DNA of 64,000 nucleotides from Nepenthes gracilis (Eukaryota > Streptophyta > Magnoliopsida > Caryophyllales > Nepenthaceae): assembly GCA_033239525.1 (NCBI GenBank), contig BSYO01000004.1, forward strand, positions 14,856,037 through 14,920,036, read 5' to 3'. Positions 20,555-32,803 of this stretch are shown in pieces. The notes under the pieces are model-generated. The model ran no database searches. It saw only the letters and a program-made list of their open reading frames with translations, and was not told the DNA's origin. A program made the position numbers and the translations under genes. Each line of letters starts with the position of its first letter. Positions within the stretch are counted from its first letter, which is position 1.

Positions 20555-23430
20555 AAAGAGATACCGTAAGTTTGATTTGAATCGTATACGAAAGTTTAGG
20601 ATAGATTAAGATTGATCAGATAAGTAGATGCAGCCATAGAATAATTAAGTTCAATTGGATAGTTTTAGATATGTAGTTTGTTTGATTTATGCTAGAATTA
20701 AGTTGGGATTTAGTATTTAAGTTGATCGACATTGATTCAAGACTTGGGTTAATTGATTTTTTATTAGAGTTCAGGTTTTATCTGTTCTGATTTGAGTTTG
20801 TCAAGCTAGTAATTTGCTAAGAAGGGATGCTTAGTCAACCTAGCAAATATGACGGGTAAGGTGGGATTGATGGCTCGAGGTCAGTGAAACTTGGAGTTGC
20901 TTTCCAGTGTAATGAATTTAAGAATGTCAAATTATGATCGATTTAGTAAGTGTTTGAATGCTGGGTGGTATGAATCCTATAGAAATTGAAATAGTGTTCG
21001 TGGATGTTGGTGTGAATTGTGTTGGTAAGATATTATGCTTTGCAATTAGGTTATAAAATTCTAAATATGGGGCATTGTTGAAAGAGAGGCGACAAAATTA
21101 GTATCGTTTTGTCTGTGAATTGTTTAATGAGGATCTGCGCCAAGCCCTATTTAGCAAATGAGGTCACCCCTCGAAGTCATTCGGTGGTTACTAAGGAGTT
21201 TGGTTGTGGAAGTCCTTGAGGATATTCCTTAGAGGAAAAGATCAGGCTGATTTATCTTTTGATAGGTAATTCGAGGTTGCGTTGGAATCAACACTAACTT
21301 TTGAGAACTTTGTATGGAATCGAAGGAGCATTTGTTAGGTGCCTTTACGGGATACTTGGGAGCCTTTGGGGTAGTAAGATGAATTGATAAAATTGCATGC
21401 AGAATGATTAAAATTGGGTTGCAAGGGTAATGAATGATTTGATAAACAAGCATTGGGAGATAAATGAGTGACTCGTTTGATCTAATGCAAAGACTTGATG
21501 TCAATTGAAGATAATTGAGAATGTCGCCTACGGTAGCTTTCAAAATTTAGATATAGTCGTTACCAGTTCTGGCAACACCATTTGGGTTTTGGAGGTTCGT
21601 TGGTGTTTCGTGAGTTTTATAGATTGGATCTTCTGATCTTAATTAGGTCAATTTCATGATGACCTCCTTGATGAATTCGAGGGAACATGGGGTGTACACA
21701 CTTTGCTTGAATATTGTGTCATGGGTCAAGAACAGTTGTTAATTGAATGCCCAATTGAGAAAGGGACTATGAGTTTATTTCGAGGAAAAGCCCTGTTGAG
21801 CATGTGGCTCTTTGATAATATAATTTTGAATCTATGGGACTTTAAGCAGTGGCTAATTGGGAAGACCGATTAGTGTCGTGAAGGTGTATGGTCATCTTAG
21901 GTTTAACTGAATTTATTAAGTTATCCAACAAGTATTCCTCGAAGATTGTAGCGTTCGTGGGACATTGAGTTGGAAGCGATCTGTGTTTGTCAAAATGAGA
22001 TATGTGATGATAGCTTTTGAGAAATGGAGGGTAAATTGTTGACCATGTCATTTGGGTCGATCCCTGAGAGATCAAGTGAATTGCAGTAGATTGAAATGTT
22101 TTTGAGGAAGAACTAGAATTATATTTTCTTGCATCGTAATAGGTGGCTACCCTCGAATTAAGTGGGGGAGAGACCCATAAGTAGAAAATTTTCACCCATA
22201 GCTGGGGATAGCCGGTGATATCCTTGCTTTAAGGATTTATAGGTATTACTTTTGGAGATAACTATTGTCTAAGAGTTTTAAGGGCTAGAATAATTGTATT
22301 ATAAAGGAAGGATGATCTTATGATATTTCCAGTGGTTAGATTTGTTTAAGGACTATGAAAAAGAACCTCAGTGTCTTTTAAAGAAAGCAAACATTAGTAC
22401 TGATAATTAATGTTGGGAGTCCTTAGACTTAATATGTTTTCTGCACTTCGTAGGGGATGTGAAAGGTAAATCGTGAGTAGGTTCTAATACTTGGGAAATG
22501 GGATGTCGTATTCTTGAATTGGGAGACAGAATCGTATTCGAAGTAGCGGGGCTATGAAGCTATAAAATGAGAAGTTTTTATGGTTTTATTTCAAGACGAT
22601 TTCGAAGATCCACTCACTATAATTATGGATGGCACATTCGAATGAATCCGTTGGCTCATCGGTATGCCAACCAAATCATAAGATTGCTAAGTAATTGGGT
22701 TTTGAGATTTTGGGTGGTGACCTAAAGTTATATCAAATTTTTGGGTGATTGCTACAATTGTAGTTTCTAATTGGCTGTAATTTGAAGATTGTGGGCTTTG
22801 TCCTTATGGTATGGCTACCCTAAGATTTATTTTAATCATGGTTACTGTATAATCTAGGTGTTCAATATGGATTATATATTTTGGGGATATGTTAGTTTTT
22901 TTGAATTACCAACAAAATAATGAGAATGTAAAGTATTTTGACCTTGAGATTTAATTACGATTTGAGATTTATGCTGAAATCTTAGACAAATTTGATCAAT
23001 GGATTTTGGGCGTCAAGTTAAATTAGATGTGATGATTAATTATAGTTGGATGATTCATAGTTAGATAAATAATTAGAGTAACGCAGCGAAAATTTGGCGA
23101 ACCCACATATGCTAAGGTTCAATCTGAGGCTCAAAAGGAATAGTTCCTTTCGAGGCTTAGGGTAGGTTGAAGCAAGAATTTTTAGTCATTTGAGGTTTCG
23201 AGCTAAGCTGGAAAAGTAGTTAACAAATTTGGTTTGTCTTCGAACTTGGTAGAATTAGATTTTGATAGAACGCATGGGGTAATAAGAATCAGAATGATTC
23301 AAATGCTCAAGGTTCTTTGGGATAACCGCTTAATCAAGGAAGTGACTTGGGAATGCTAGAAAGAATCTAGAAGATTACCTCTGATTATAAAAATTGGAGG
23401 TTCGTTAAATTTCAAGAATAAAATTTTTAT
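20555..23430 (+). pseudogene. internal region of element I, decayed gypsy relic
   Basis: About 2.9 kb between primer site and polypurine tract. No frame longer than about 110 codons survives and no gag, protease or RT motif could be read. It resembles the internal region of element II throughout (for example 21550-21650 with 43670-43790). At the end, codons from 23294 read as the pol C-terminal tail: MLKVLWDNRLIKEVTWE, then NFKNKIFISGGE. This is the form seen at the end of Ty3/gypsy integrase. A full pol would need about 3 kb more, so large deletions or a non-autonomous origin are likely. Confidence 0.7.
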
Positions 23431-23444
23431 AAGTGGGGGAGAAT
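23431..23444 (+). promoter_or_regulatory. polypurine tract of element I
   Basis: AAGTGGGGGAGAAT directly before the 3' LTR. The same tract (AAGTGGGGGAGATT) precedes the LTR of element C on the minus strand. It would prime plus-strand DNA synthesis. Confidence 0.85.
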
Positions 23445-25604
23445 TATAAGCTACTGGTTTCCATGATGTGGTAAATATGAATGGTGAGGTTTTAGATTCC
23501 AAAATATAGTAATTGAGAGGTAATTAACTTAAAATAGATGAATTAAGGTCAAAGGGTACAAGAGGAATCAGTTTAAAAAGTCCAAATATTCGAAATTGGT
23601 AAAAATTGGGAATCGAAGTTGCAAACCGTGAAATGTTAATCTGTAAATAAGATTTCAAGTTTTAAATTATGATAATCATGGCTTGTTAAGGTTATATAAT
23701 CAAAATTACGGTCTAAAGATGTGAAAAATTGGGTTAGAAGGGTTAAAATGGGTCTTGGACGGCGAAAATGCAAAGTTGGCATACTACAGGCTCGATATGG
23801 GCATGTCCCGCGCTTGACCAGCGCCTGAGACACCAGCCGGGCACAAAAAGAACCTCAGTGCTCAATGAGTGCTCGAGGCGCAGCCTGGGCTGAGAAAATA
23901 GAACTGCTCCCCCGATTACTGCCGGACTGGCGCTCTAGCGCGCAAGGGTTTTCACCCATGCATTTTTGGCAAATTTTTGCATTTAGAGAGAGAGAGAGGA
24001 TGAAGAGCTAGAGAGAGAAGGAGGAGATCAAAGCCCACGAGTCCAAATCTGTCCGAGAGCCAATTAGAAAGGTGATAGATTAGGTTGAGGCAGGTGCACT
24101 CATACCCTTCTCTTTTATTTTTTTTATATTTTTATTCTGTTTTCTTCAGGTATCTTTATTTTGATACCGGGTTAAGTTTATATTTTGTAGTCTCCAAGAC
24201 CCAAACATGCATATATGTCAATCCCATGCTCAAATCCGTCATTTTTATCGATTTTCGGACAATGAACCCTAACCCTGCGTTCGGATGATTTTACTAGTAA
24301 ATTTTAGGGCTTTTGCTTAATTTGGATCTAGAATATGATTACCCATGTCATGGATATGCTAAGCTATCATTTGTGTGTCCGAAATTACAGTTTTACATGG
24401 TTTTTGGGTACACCAAACCCTAACCCACGTCTGAATTGTAATTTCCCGTTTAATTTGATTCCCACGCATGATTTAGCTTTAATTGTAATTAAGTCATGTC
24501 TGGAATGTAAGCAATTACAAATTTGGCGTCTGATTTCTAAGTTTTGAACCATTTGGAGCATTCAGGACCCAAATTCAATCGCGGTCATTGTTCATCCAAG
24601 ATTAATGAGTATCTTCACATGCTTTCGCTTTGTTTAATTGCCCTTCAAGTTACGCCAATTCGCTTATACTTAATTGTACATTCCGAAAAATGTTATCATT
24701 AAGAAATCTCAAAGAGAATTATTATTCGAAACCCTAAAGTCGAATTGGACTCACGGTGGTAAGAATTCCCACCTTTCCTATGTTACACGATGATTATGTA
24801 TAAGAGTAAATTATGACAATATGTAAATCTGAAAGAAAGATAAGAAAATCATGCAGGTAATTGGAGGAAAATTTCACAATTTGGGGTATATGATGGATTT
24901 ATTCTCCCAAATGGAGATATTTACAAAAGAAGTACGGGAGATCTTCTCTCAAAAGAATAAACAATCATGAAATTAGGACCATGGATTCATATTTGAAGGG
25001 TAATATCCCTAGGCATGCCACTAGTATGACAGTAGAGATTCAAGGATTTGTCTTGGCCACGTACAATAGCGGATGATATTCTTGACATGCCTTTGGACGT
25101 TATAGTGGTAATCGAGGATAAGAATTTTGACCATCTTGTTCTCAGGATATAAATTTTGTAGGAGTAAGAACAAGAGAACCATCCTGCCCTCAGGATGTAA
25201 ATTTTGGAGGAACCTTTTGTCTTAGATTATGTGAAGTGAATATAATCTATTCTCAATTATTCGCTCCCTTGGTTAGTAGGGTTTACTAGCCTGGGTCCAC
25301 AAAGATGAATAATTATGCAGCAATTATATCCCAAAAAAAGAAGTAAATTGTATCCTAAGCATAATTGACCAAATTTATGTTCATGCATCTCCTTCATGCT
25401 CATGCATTCCTCTTCTGCTTAACTTTGCTTATATTATTTACTGCCTTATATATGATGCATTTGTTGAGCTGTTAGCTCACAATTATTTTCTTTTTTTCCT
25501 TCCAGATGAGATCCACGAGCTGTTTCCCTATAAGATAGAGTAAGGAGAGGGATTTCGCTAAGGAGATTGCTGGTCAACGAGGACTTAGTATCTAGAATGT
25601 GGTG
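23445..25604 (+). repeat. element I 3' LTR, part 1
   Basis: Starts TATAAGCTACTGG (TG-to-TA change relative to the 5' LTR). It carries the GC-rich island with GGCGCTCTAGCGC at 23929-23941, a GA-rich leader (23984-24030) and a pyrimidine-rich block near 25485-25505. It is interrupted at 25604 by element II; the flanking TGGTG is its target duplication. Confidence 0.83.
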
Positions 25605-27787
25605 TGTAATGATCCGAGTTTCAAAATATGATAATTAAGGGGAAGTTAGGCTCTATAAGGGTACTGGTTCAAAAAATATAATAAAAGATGAGTAATTAAG
25701 ATAAAATAGGTGAACTAAGGTCAAGGGGTACGGGAAGAATCGGATTGAGAAGCCCAAAGATTCGAAATCGGTAAATCAAAAACTGAAGTTGAAAAACCGT
25801 GAAATCTTAATCCATAAATAAGATTTTGGGTTTTAAATTATAATAATCATGACTTATTAAGTTTATATTATCAAAATTAGGGTCCATGGATGTAAAACAA
25901 TTGGGTTTGAAGGGTAAAAACGGGTCCCAGACAGTGAAAAAATAAAGTAGGCTTGCTACAGGCTCGATACGGGCCTGACCCGTGCCCACCTAGTGTCAGA
26001 GGTGCCACCCGAGTATGAAAAATAGAACCTTTGAGCTCGAGGAGCACCCGAGGTGCCACCCAGGTGCGAAAATAGAATTGCGCGCTCAATGCTCACCCGA
26101 TGAGAGCTTGAGCGCTGCCCTTTGGTTATCCCGATGCCCGATGATTGGTCGAGCTCCGCTCAAGTGCCATTACGCATATAAAAGCACGCGAGGGTTTTCT
26201 CTTATCATTTTTCTAGCCATTTTTGGGTTTTAGAGAGAGAGTGTGTGTGTGTGGAAACTAGAGAGAGAAGGAGAAGATGAAGGCCCACGAGTCTGAATCC
26301 ATCAAGAAGCTAGTTAAAAGGTGATATATTGGGACGAGGTAAGTGTACTAATACCATCATCTTTCATTTTCTTGTACTTCATTCTTATTTTCATCGGGTA
26401 TCATCATTTCGATACCCGATTAAATTTATGTTTTATGATTCTCAAGACCGAAGTATGCATATATGTAGATTCTGTGCCCATATTTGTAGATTTGTTAGGT
26501 TTTCGGACAAGGCAAATCCTAACCCCCACACTCGGACATGTGACCGACGAATTTTTGGAGCTTTTGATTGATTTGGGACTAGAATATGATTATCCATGAC
26601 TTGGGTTTATTAATTTATCAACTGGGCATCCGAATTTGTGATTTTATATAAAAATTCACTCGAGGAGACCCTAACCAACCCCTGGACCCCGCTTAAGCTT
26701 CGATTTGGAGTTTGATGCATAAATTGACTTAGGAATATATTTACCCATGCCTTGAATTTGATGATGCACCCGTTGGATGGCCGAAATTCCATGAATTAAC
26801 CGATATGTGCATTCGAACACTATTCACACGAGTACTATTCACCGAGGACCTTGAATGATATTTTGCATAATTTTTCATATTCAGTTGCTAATTAAATGAT
26901 ATGTACGTTTGTATAAGTCCAATTGTATAATCCAGAAGCTTTGATATGTGCAATTGTGAAGGAAATTCATATCCAAAAGCCCTTAAAGTTAGTTTGCTTT
27001 TCGATGGTAAGAATTTTGAATCTTCCTTATGAATATGATATTCATATATGTAAGCAAAGTCAAGAAAAGACTTACATCTGCAAGCAAGATAATAAGCATA
27101 TGAATAATTGGAGGGAAATTCCACATTTGGGAATATAACGGATTGTTCTCCTAGATGGAGATATTTGTAAAGATGTTTGGTGGATCCTCCCTCAAAAGAA
27201 TAAGAAATCCTGAAACTAAAATCATAAATTTATGTTATGAAGGGTAATATCCCTAGGCATGCCACTAGTATGACAGTGAAAACTCAAGGATTTATTTTAT
27301 CCGCATATTGTGACAGATGATACTCTTGATAAGCCTTAGGACGTTTCAATGGTAATCGAGGATAAAAGAACCAAGAACTAAGAATTAAGAATATCCTGTC
27401 CTCGGGATGTAAAATAAAGGGAACAAGAACTAAGGCCTTTAATTGTATGGATTAAATCCAATCTATTCTTGATTATTCGCTCCCATGGTTAGTAGGTCTA
27501 CCAGACCGAATCTGCAAAGATGATTAATTATATTTTAATCTACGGCCTAAAGAAAATAAAAACAAAATAAAGAAGTAAATTGCACCACAAGCATGTCTCA
27601 TCAAGTTTCGTATATGCACCTCTTTCATGTTCATACATCTTCCTTCTGCTTAATTTCGTTATTACTGTTTAATGCCTTGTTATGATGTACTTATTAGGAT
27701 ATTAGCTCACTCTTTCTTTTTCTTCATTCCAGACAAGAGCTACGAGCAAATGCCCGATTAGATTGAGCAAAGAGAGGGATTTAGTTA
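25605..27787 (+). repeat. element II 5' LTR, part 1
   Basis: Starts TGTAATGATCCGAG. It aligns with the 3' LTR from 45437 (TGTAACGACTCGAG). A TATA-like GCATATAAAAGC near 26175 follows a GC-rich, self-complementary block (25965-26165) with repeated CCGAGGTGCCACCC words. A GA-rich leader follows (26232-26280), then AATATCCCTAGGCATGCCAC (27246), shared with element I. The last five bases (AGTTA) are the presumed copia target duplication. Confidence 0.85.
26170..26181 (+). promoter_or_regulatory. TATA box of element II 5' LTR
   Basis: GCATATAAAAGC, conserved as GCATATAAAAGC near 45991 in the 3' LTR, directly downstream of the GC-rich U3 block. This is the likely RNA polymerase II promoter. Confidence 0.7.
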
Positions 27788-28798
27788 TAAAAACGGACGT
27801 TTCGTCCCAAATTATACAATAATATTTCGATCCTGTACTAAATTAGCGGAAACAGTATAAAATTAAATATTCAATATATGTAAAGAATATTTGTATTTCG
27901 ATATTACGAGCAATATGAGTTTAAAAATAAAGCAATAGTAATAATAAAAAGACAATCTTTTTGGTGACGAAGGAAAAAACTCGATATCTATGATAATCGA
28001 GAAAAACCCTCCGGGCTTCAACGACCAAGAAAGAAATGTACTATAAAAATAACTTACAGATCGGGTGGTAACGATACGCTAACTTAGCCAACTTACTCCG
28101 GTCTTGTGATCCCTGCCAAGGAACTCATTGGATTTGCCTATGGTAATAGAATGGACACCTTCCGGTATTCACATCAATCTTCTCTCTCCTGCCACTTGAA
28201 TTGCCAAACATGACCGAATCCCATTCTTCAATGTACTGATATCATAAAAGATGGTAGAAGGGTAGAGGTGATTGATTGTGAAAGAGAAAGTGGTGAGAAA
28301 ACCGCTAGCACGTGAAACACAATGATGAAAGGTCGGTTTTCTCAATTTGGAGCAAGATTAAAGAGTGGGAAATGATTTTTCTCTCTAGTGGGACAACTCC
28401 AAATGCATTAATCAAGAGTTAGGGAAACTGAAAATAAGGAGTATATATATAGAGGGCCTGAAAAAAATGGGTTTAAAAATTTACCCAATGCCACGGCGCT
28501 CGAACGCTTTGCGAGTGCACCGAGGGTTTCACGAGAAACCCCATGTGCACTTGAGCGGGACGGAGGTGAGCTGCGAGCAGGGGGTTTCTAAAATTTCCGC
28601 TCAAGCGTGGCGAGCACAGGGCTTTGGGATTTTGGGCTCAAGCGGGTGGAGAGCTCACAGAGAGTGCGGTACTCCTAGAAGCCGGGATGGATAGCTACGG
28701 AAATATGTTGATGCGACACTTTGACGAAACACTGTCTGACATCCACACATGATTACATATAGTTACGAAATATGCCAATTATAAAAATGACCCTAACA
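27788..28798 (-). repeat. copia array LTR1
   Basis: On the minus strand it begins TGTTAGGGTCATTTTTAT, with the TATA box CTATATATATACTCC at about 28441-28458 and a GC-rich inverted-repeat island upstream (28490-28690). It ends ...CGTTTTTA. It is the outer 3' LTR of the array. Confidence 0.85.
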
Positions 28799-29169
28799 AT
28801 CTTCCCATTTGGAAATTTCGTGACAAAACACATAAAGAAAAAAATACAAGTGAAGTACGGGTTCATACACCATCGAGATAGAACCTGTCAACATAAAAAT
28901 CTATACCTAGTGAGAAATAAAAATAATAAAATAAGAAAACATAAAAATCTACACTAGCACTGCCATGTCGATGTTGTGACTGCCACGTTGATACTATAAC
29001 TATATTGTTTGGTCAAATAGGGTTAGTACAAAAAGGCATAATACTGGTTGATATAATAAAACGGTAACAATAGAAGAAGAAAATAACACACATCAGCAAA
29101 ATGAATGAATGGCAAGACAGTAGAAAATATAAAGTCAGTAAAAGAAATACAAATAGCACAAAAATCCAA

Positions 29170-29295
29170 GAAGAACTCCCCCTCACAAACATAACAATGT
29201 CTCCCCCTAAAGTACATAGGGTCTCCCCCTAAGGCTGGAATCTAGTTCCCCTTTGAAAACTACTCCCCTTAAAAATAAAAACTATTCCCCTTTTT
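29170..29295 (-). promoter_or_regulatory. repeated polypurine tracts before copia LTR1
   Basis: Four or five AAGGGGGAGA-like tracts (plus strand TCTCCCCCT at 29199 and 29222, with weaker ones at 29177 and about 29270-29290). The same cluster recurs at 32570-32660 and 39300-39430. Repeated tracts upstream of the LTR are a known trait of Maximus/SIRE-like elements. Confidence 0.6.
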
Positions 29296-29437
29296 TGTCA
29301 CAGATAACCAAAGAGTAATGGAGTTCACCCTTCTAAATCTACATTTTCTTACCACATTTTATCATTTTGGTTAAATGTGTCACTTGATCTTCTATAAGGT
29401 GAATATGATTGACAAGATTTTCTATCGTTAGATTTTG

Positions 29438-31089
29438 TCAAAAATTATTTCGAAAAATTATTATAGGGCAATTGGGACAAATATGGCCAATAATGCCGCA
29501 CCCATAGCAGGTAGGTACAGATTTAGTGGGTTTGTTCATGACTTTTTGGCTATATTGATTAGGCAAGGGATTTGAGACAAATCTTTTCTGGGCACATTGA
29601 GGCACCGATTGAGGGATTTGAAATGTGTTAATATTTTGGTGTGGGATTTTCATGGCGGGAACAACGAAAGTCTTACGTTGTAGGCCGTGTAGGGAAATTC
29701 TCTCAACATATCTCAAATTTTTTTTTTATTTTCAGTAACTTTCCCAAGCCCCAGCATATGGTCCAATTTTTTAGACCCATTTAAAAATTATTTCAAATCA
29801 ATACGAGCAGACTCAATATCAGATTCAAGAGTCGTGATTTTTTCAGTAAAATAGCTTTTTAGGTTCTCAACTTCTTAAACTTTTGTGTCTAACCTGATTT
29901 TAGAGCTAATTTTTCTTTTTTTGTTTTAGTAAGTTTGTGCTTGATTGAAACATTCATTTTCTTAACTTGGAGGTATTCTTTTAATAATTTATCATAAGTA
30001 TCCTAAAGGTCATACAGATCAGATTCTGACTCATTCTCAGAATCATCGGATAGCTTAAGACTTGCCTCTAAGATATCATCATTTTCACACATTGAGGTCA
30101 TAAAGGCCATGTAATTGACAGGGCAATCTTCAGAACATTTTTTAGCCTCTTCTTCTTCATCATCGCTCAAGGTCACATTAGTTTTATAGGCTTGACTTTG
30201 TTGGCGTTTAAGGTTTGGACATTCAGAATGATAGTGATCAAAACCTTTACACTCTTGGCATTGAACACTTTGGGTATTTTTAGATTTGGATTCTTTCAAT
30301 TCATGTCAGCCTTTCTTATCAGATTTTAGAGTTCGTTTTACCTCAAAATTTGGTAAGTCAGATGAAGATTTATTTTTCTTTAAAAATTTTTTAAAATTTC
30401 TAACAAAAGTGATGAAATCTTCATCGCTATTTGACTCCTCATCGGAGTCACGATCTCTCTCTTCCCTAATGGATTTCAGGGCAATTGATTTTTGGTTCTT
30501 TAACTGTGGAAGTGTGTGCTCATAAGTTTGGAGGAATTCTACAAGTTATTCAATCTTCATTTTATCAAGGTCTTTACTTTCTTCTATAGCAGTGTCCTGA
30601 CATCTAAATCATTCAGGGAGTGATCTAATAACTTTTCTAACAATTTTATTTTTAGGGATTCGTTCTCCTAAATTAAACGTGAAATTCACAATATCATTTA
30701 ATTGTGTATAGAGTACATCAAATGTCTCGTCATCTTTCATTCGTATTTCTTCGAACCTAGTGGTAAGTATTTGTAATTTTAAATTTTTAACCAATTTAGT
30801 ACCTTCATGGGTAAGTTTAAGAATGTCTGAATCTTCTTTTGATATCTCATACATAGAAGTGTGCTTAAATTCTTTTGGGTGACACAGCCATAAATATAGT
30901 ATGTAAATCCTTACTGTTATAGTTGTATACATCAAGTTCATCTTTGGTCCATGAGAACAGAGCTTTCAGCTCATCACCACTTTTGGGTGGGGTCCACACG
31001 GTTTGGGTGCTAGCCCACACACGCTCACCCATAAATTTGAGGAAGGATCTCATCCGAACCTTCCAATAGGTATAGTTGCTCCCATCCAA
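29438..31089 (-). pseudogene. copia-type gag relic, unit 1
   Basis: Gag pieces in several frames. The N-terminal block (31089-30865) reads MDGSNYTYWKVRMRSFLKFM, the typical copia gag start. The UBN2-type block (30941-30609) contains DILKLTHEGTKLVKN, RFEEIRMKDDETFD and KNKIVRKVIRSLPE. A zinc knuckle follows, CQECKGFDHYHSECP (30299-30003), with an acidic DDEEEEA stretch. A second knuckle, CYGCGIIGHICPNCP, lies in 29716-29438. No protease, integrase or RT follows before the 3' LTR, so the unit depends on other elements for mobility. Confidence 0.8.
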
Positions 31090-31154
31090 GAAGGGAGGTA
31101 CGGAGAGAGAACCACTCCTATATATCTAGATCGGGGGTCACGGATCGGGATAAG

Positions 31155-31167
31155 TTTCTGATAGCAA
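31155..31167 (-). promoter_or_regulatory. primer-binding site, copia unit 1
   Basis: Plus strand TTTCTGATAGCAA, that is TTGCTATCAGAAA on the minus strand, one base from LTR2. Intact forms (CTCTGATACCA) are at 41292-41302 for unit 3 and, as CTCTAATACCA, at about 37887-37897 for unit 2. Confidence 0.75.
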
Positions 31168-31168
31168 T

Positions 31169-32177
31169 TGAAGAAGGACGTTTCGTCCAAAATTATACAA
31201 TAATGTGTCGACCCTGTACTAAATTAGCGGAAAGAGTACAAAATTAAATATTTAATACTCGTAAAGAATATTTGTATCTAGATGTTATGAGCAATACAAG
31301 TATAAAAATAAAGTAATAGTAATAAAAAAAGATAATCTTTTTGGTGACTAAGGAAAAATTCGAAACCCACATTAACATAGGAAAACCCTCTGCACTTCAA
31401 CGATCAGTGAAGAAATACACTATGAAAATCAACTTACAGATCGTGTGGTAACGACATGCTAACCTAGCCGACTTACTCCCATCTTGTGATCCCTACCGAG
31501 GAACTCCTTGGATTTGCCCACAGCAACAGAACCGGACACCTTCCGGTCTTCACGTCAATCTTCCCTCTCGTGGCACTTGAATTGCCAAACACGACCGGAT
31601 CCCCTTCTTCAACGTACCGACATCACCAACGAAGGTAGAAGGGTAAAGGTGATAGATTGTTAAAGAGAAAGCAGTGAGAAAATCGCTAGCACATGAAACA
31701 CAATGATGAAAGATCGGTTTTCTCAATTTGGAGCAAGATTAAAGAGTGGGAAATGATTTTTCTCTCAAGTGGGACGGCTCCAAATGCATCAATCAAAAGT
31801 TAGGGCAACTGAAAATAAGGAGCATATATACAGAGGGCTCAAAAAAACGGGTTTAAAAATTTATCCGTTGCCGCAGCACTTGAACGCACGGTGAGCGTAC
31901 CGAGGGTTTCATGAGAAACCCTATGTGTGCTCGACTGGGATGGGGTAAGCAGCGAGCGGGGGGTTTCTAGAATTTGTGCTCGAGCACGGCGAGCGTAGAG
32001 CTTCGGGATGTTGGGCTCGAGGGGGTGGAGAGCTCACGGCGAGCACGGTACTCCTGGTAGCCAGAACGGACAGCTACGGAATTATATTGTTGCAGCACTT
32101 TGACGAAACACATCCCGATATCGACACATGATTACATATGGTGACGGAATATACCAATCATAAAAATGACCCTAATA
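31169..32177 (-). repeat. copia array LTR2
   Basis: Same structure as LTR1. The plus-strand left edge is TGAAGAAGG, keeping the canonical TG lost as TA in the other three. The right edge CCCTAATA is followed by ATCTCCCTCTTTGG, the polypurine tract of unit 2 in minus sense. Confidence 0.85.
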
Positions 32178-32803
32178 ATCTCCCTCTTTGGCAATTCCGT
32201 GTCAAAACACATAATAAAAAAATCCAAGTGAAGCACGGGTTCAGACACTAACGAGAAATAACCCATGTACATAAAAATCTACACCTAGTGAGAAATAAAA
32301 ATAATACAATAAAAAAACATAAAAATCTACACTAGCACTGCCATCTCGATGCTGTGACTGCCACGTCGATACTATAACTATGTTGCTTGGTCAAACATGG
32401 TTAGTATAAAAAGGCTTAATACAGGTTGATATAATAAAATAGTAACAATAGAAGAAGAAAATAACATGCATCAGCAAAATGGATGAATGGCGAGACAGTA
32501 GAAAATATAAAGTCAGCAAAAGAAATACAAGTAGCACAAAAATTTAAAAAGAATTCCCCATCACAAACATAACAATGTCTCCCCCTAAAGTACATAGGGT
32601 CTCCCCCTAAATCTAAGGCAGGAATCTACTCCCCCTAAAAATAAAAACTACTCTCCCTTTTTGTCACGGATGACCAAAGGATAATGAAGCTCACTCTTTT
32701 TGATCTACATTTTCTTACAGCATTTTATCATTTTGGTTAAATGTGTCATTTGATCTTTTAGAAGGTGAATATGATTGACAAGATTTTTTATCATTGGATT
32801 TAG

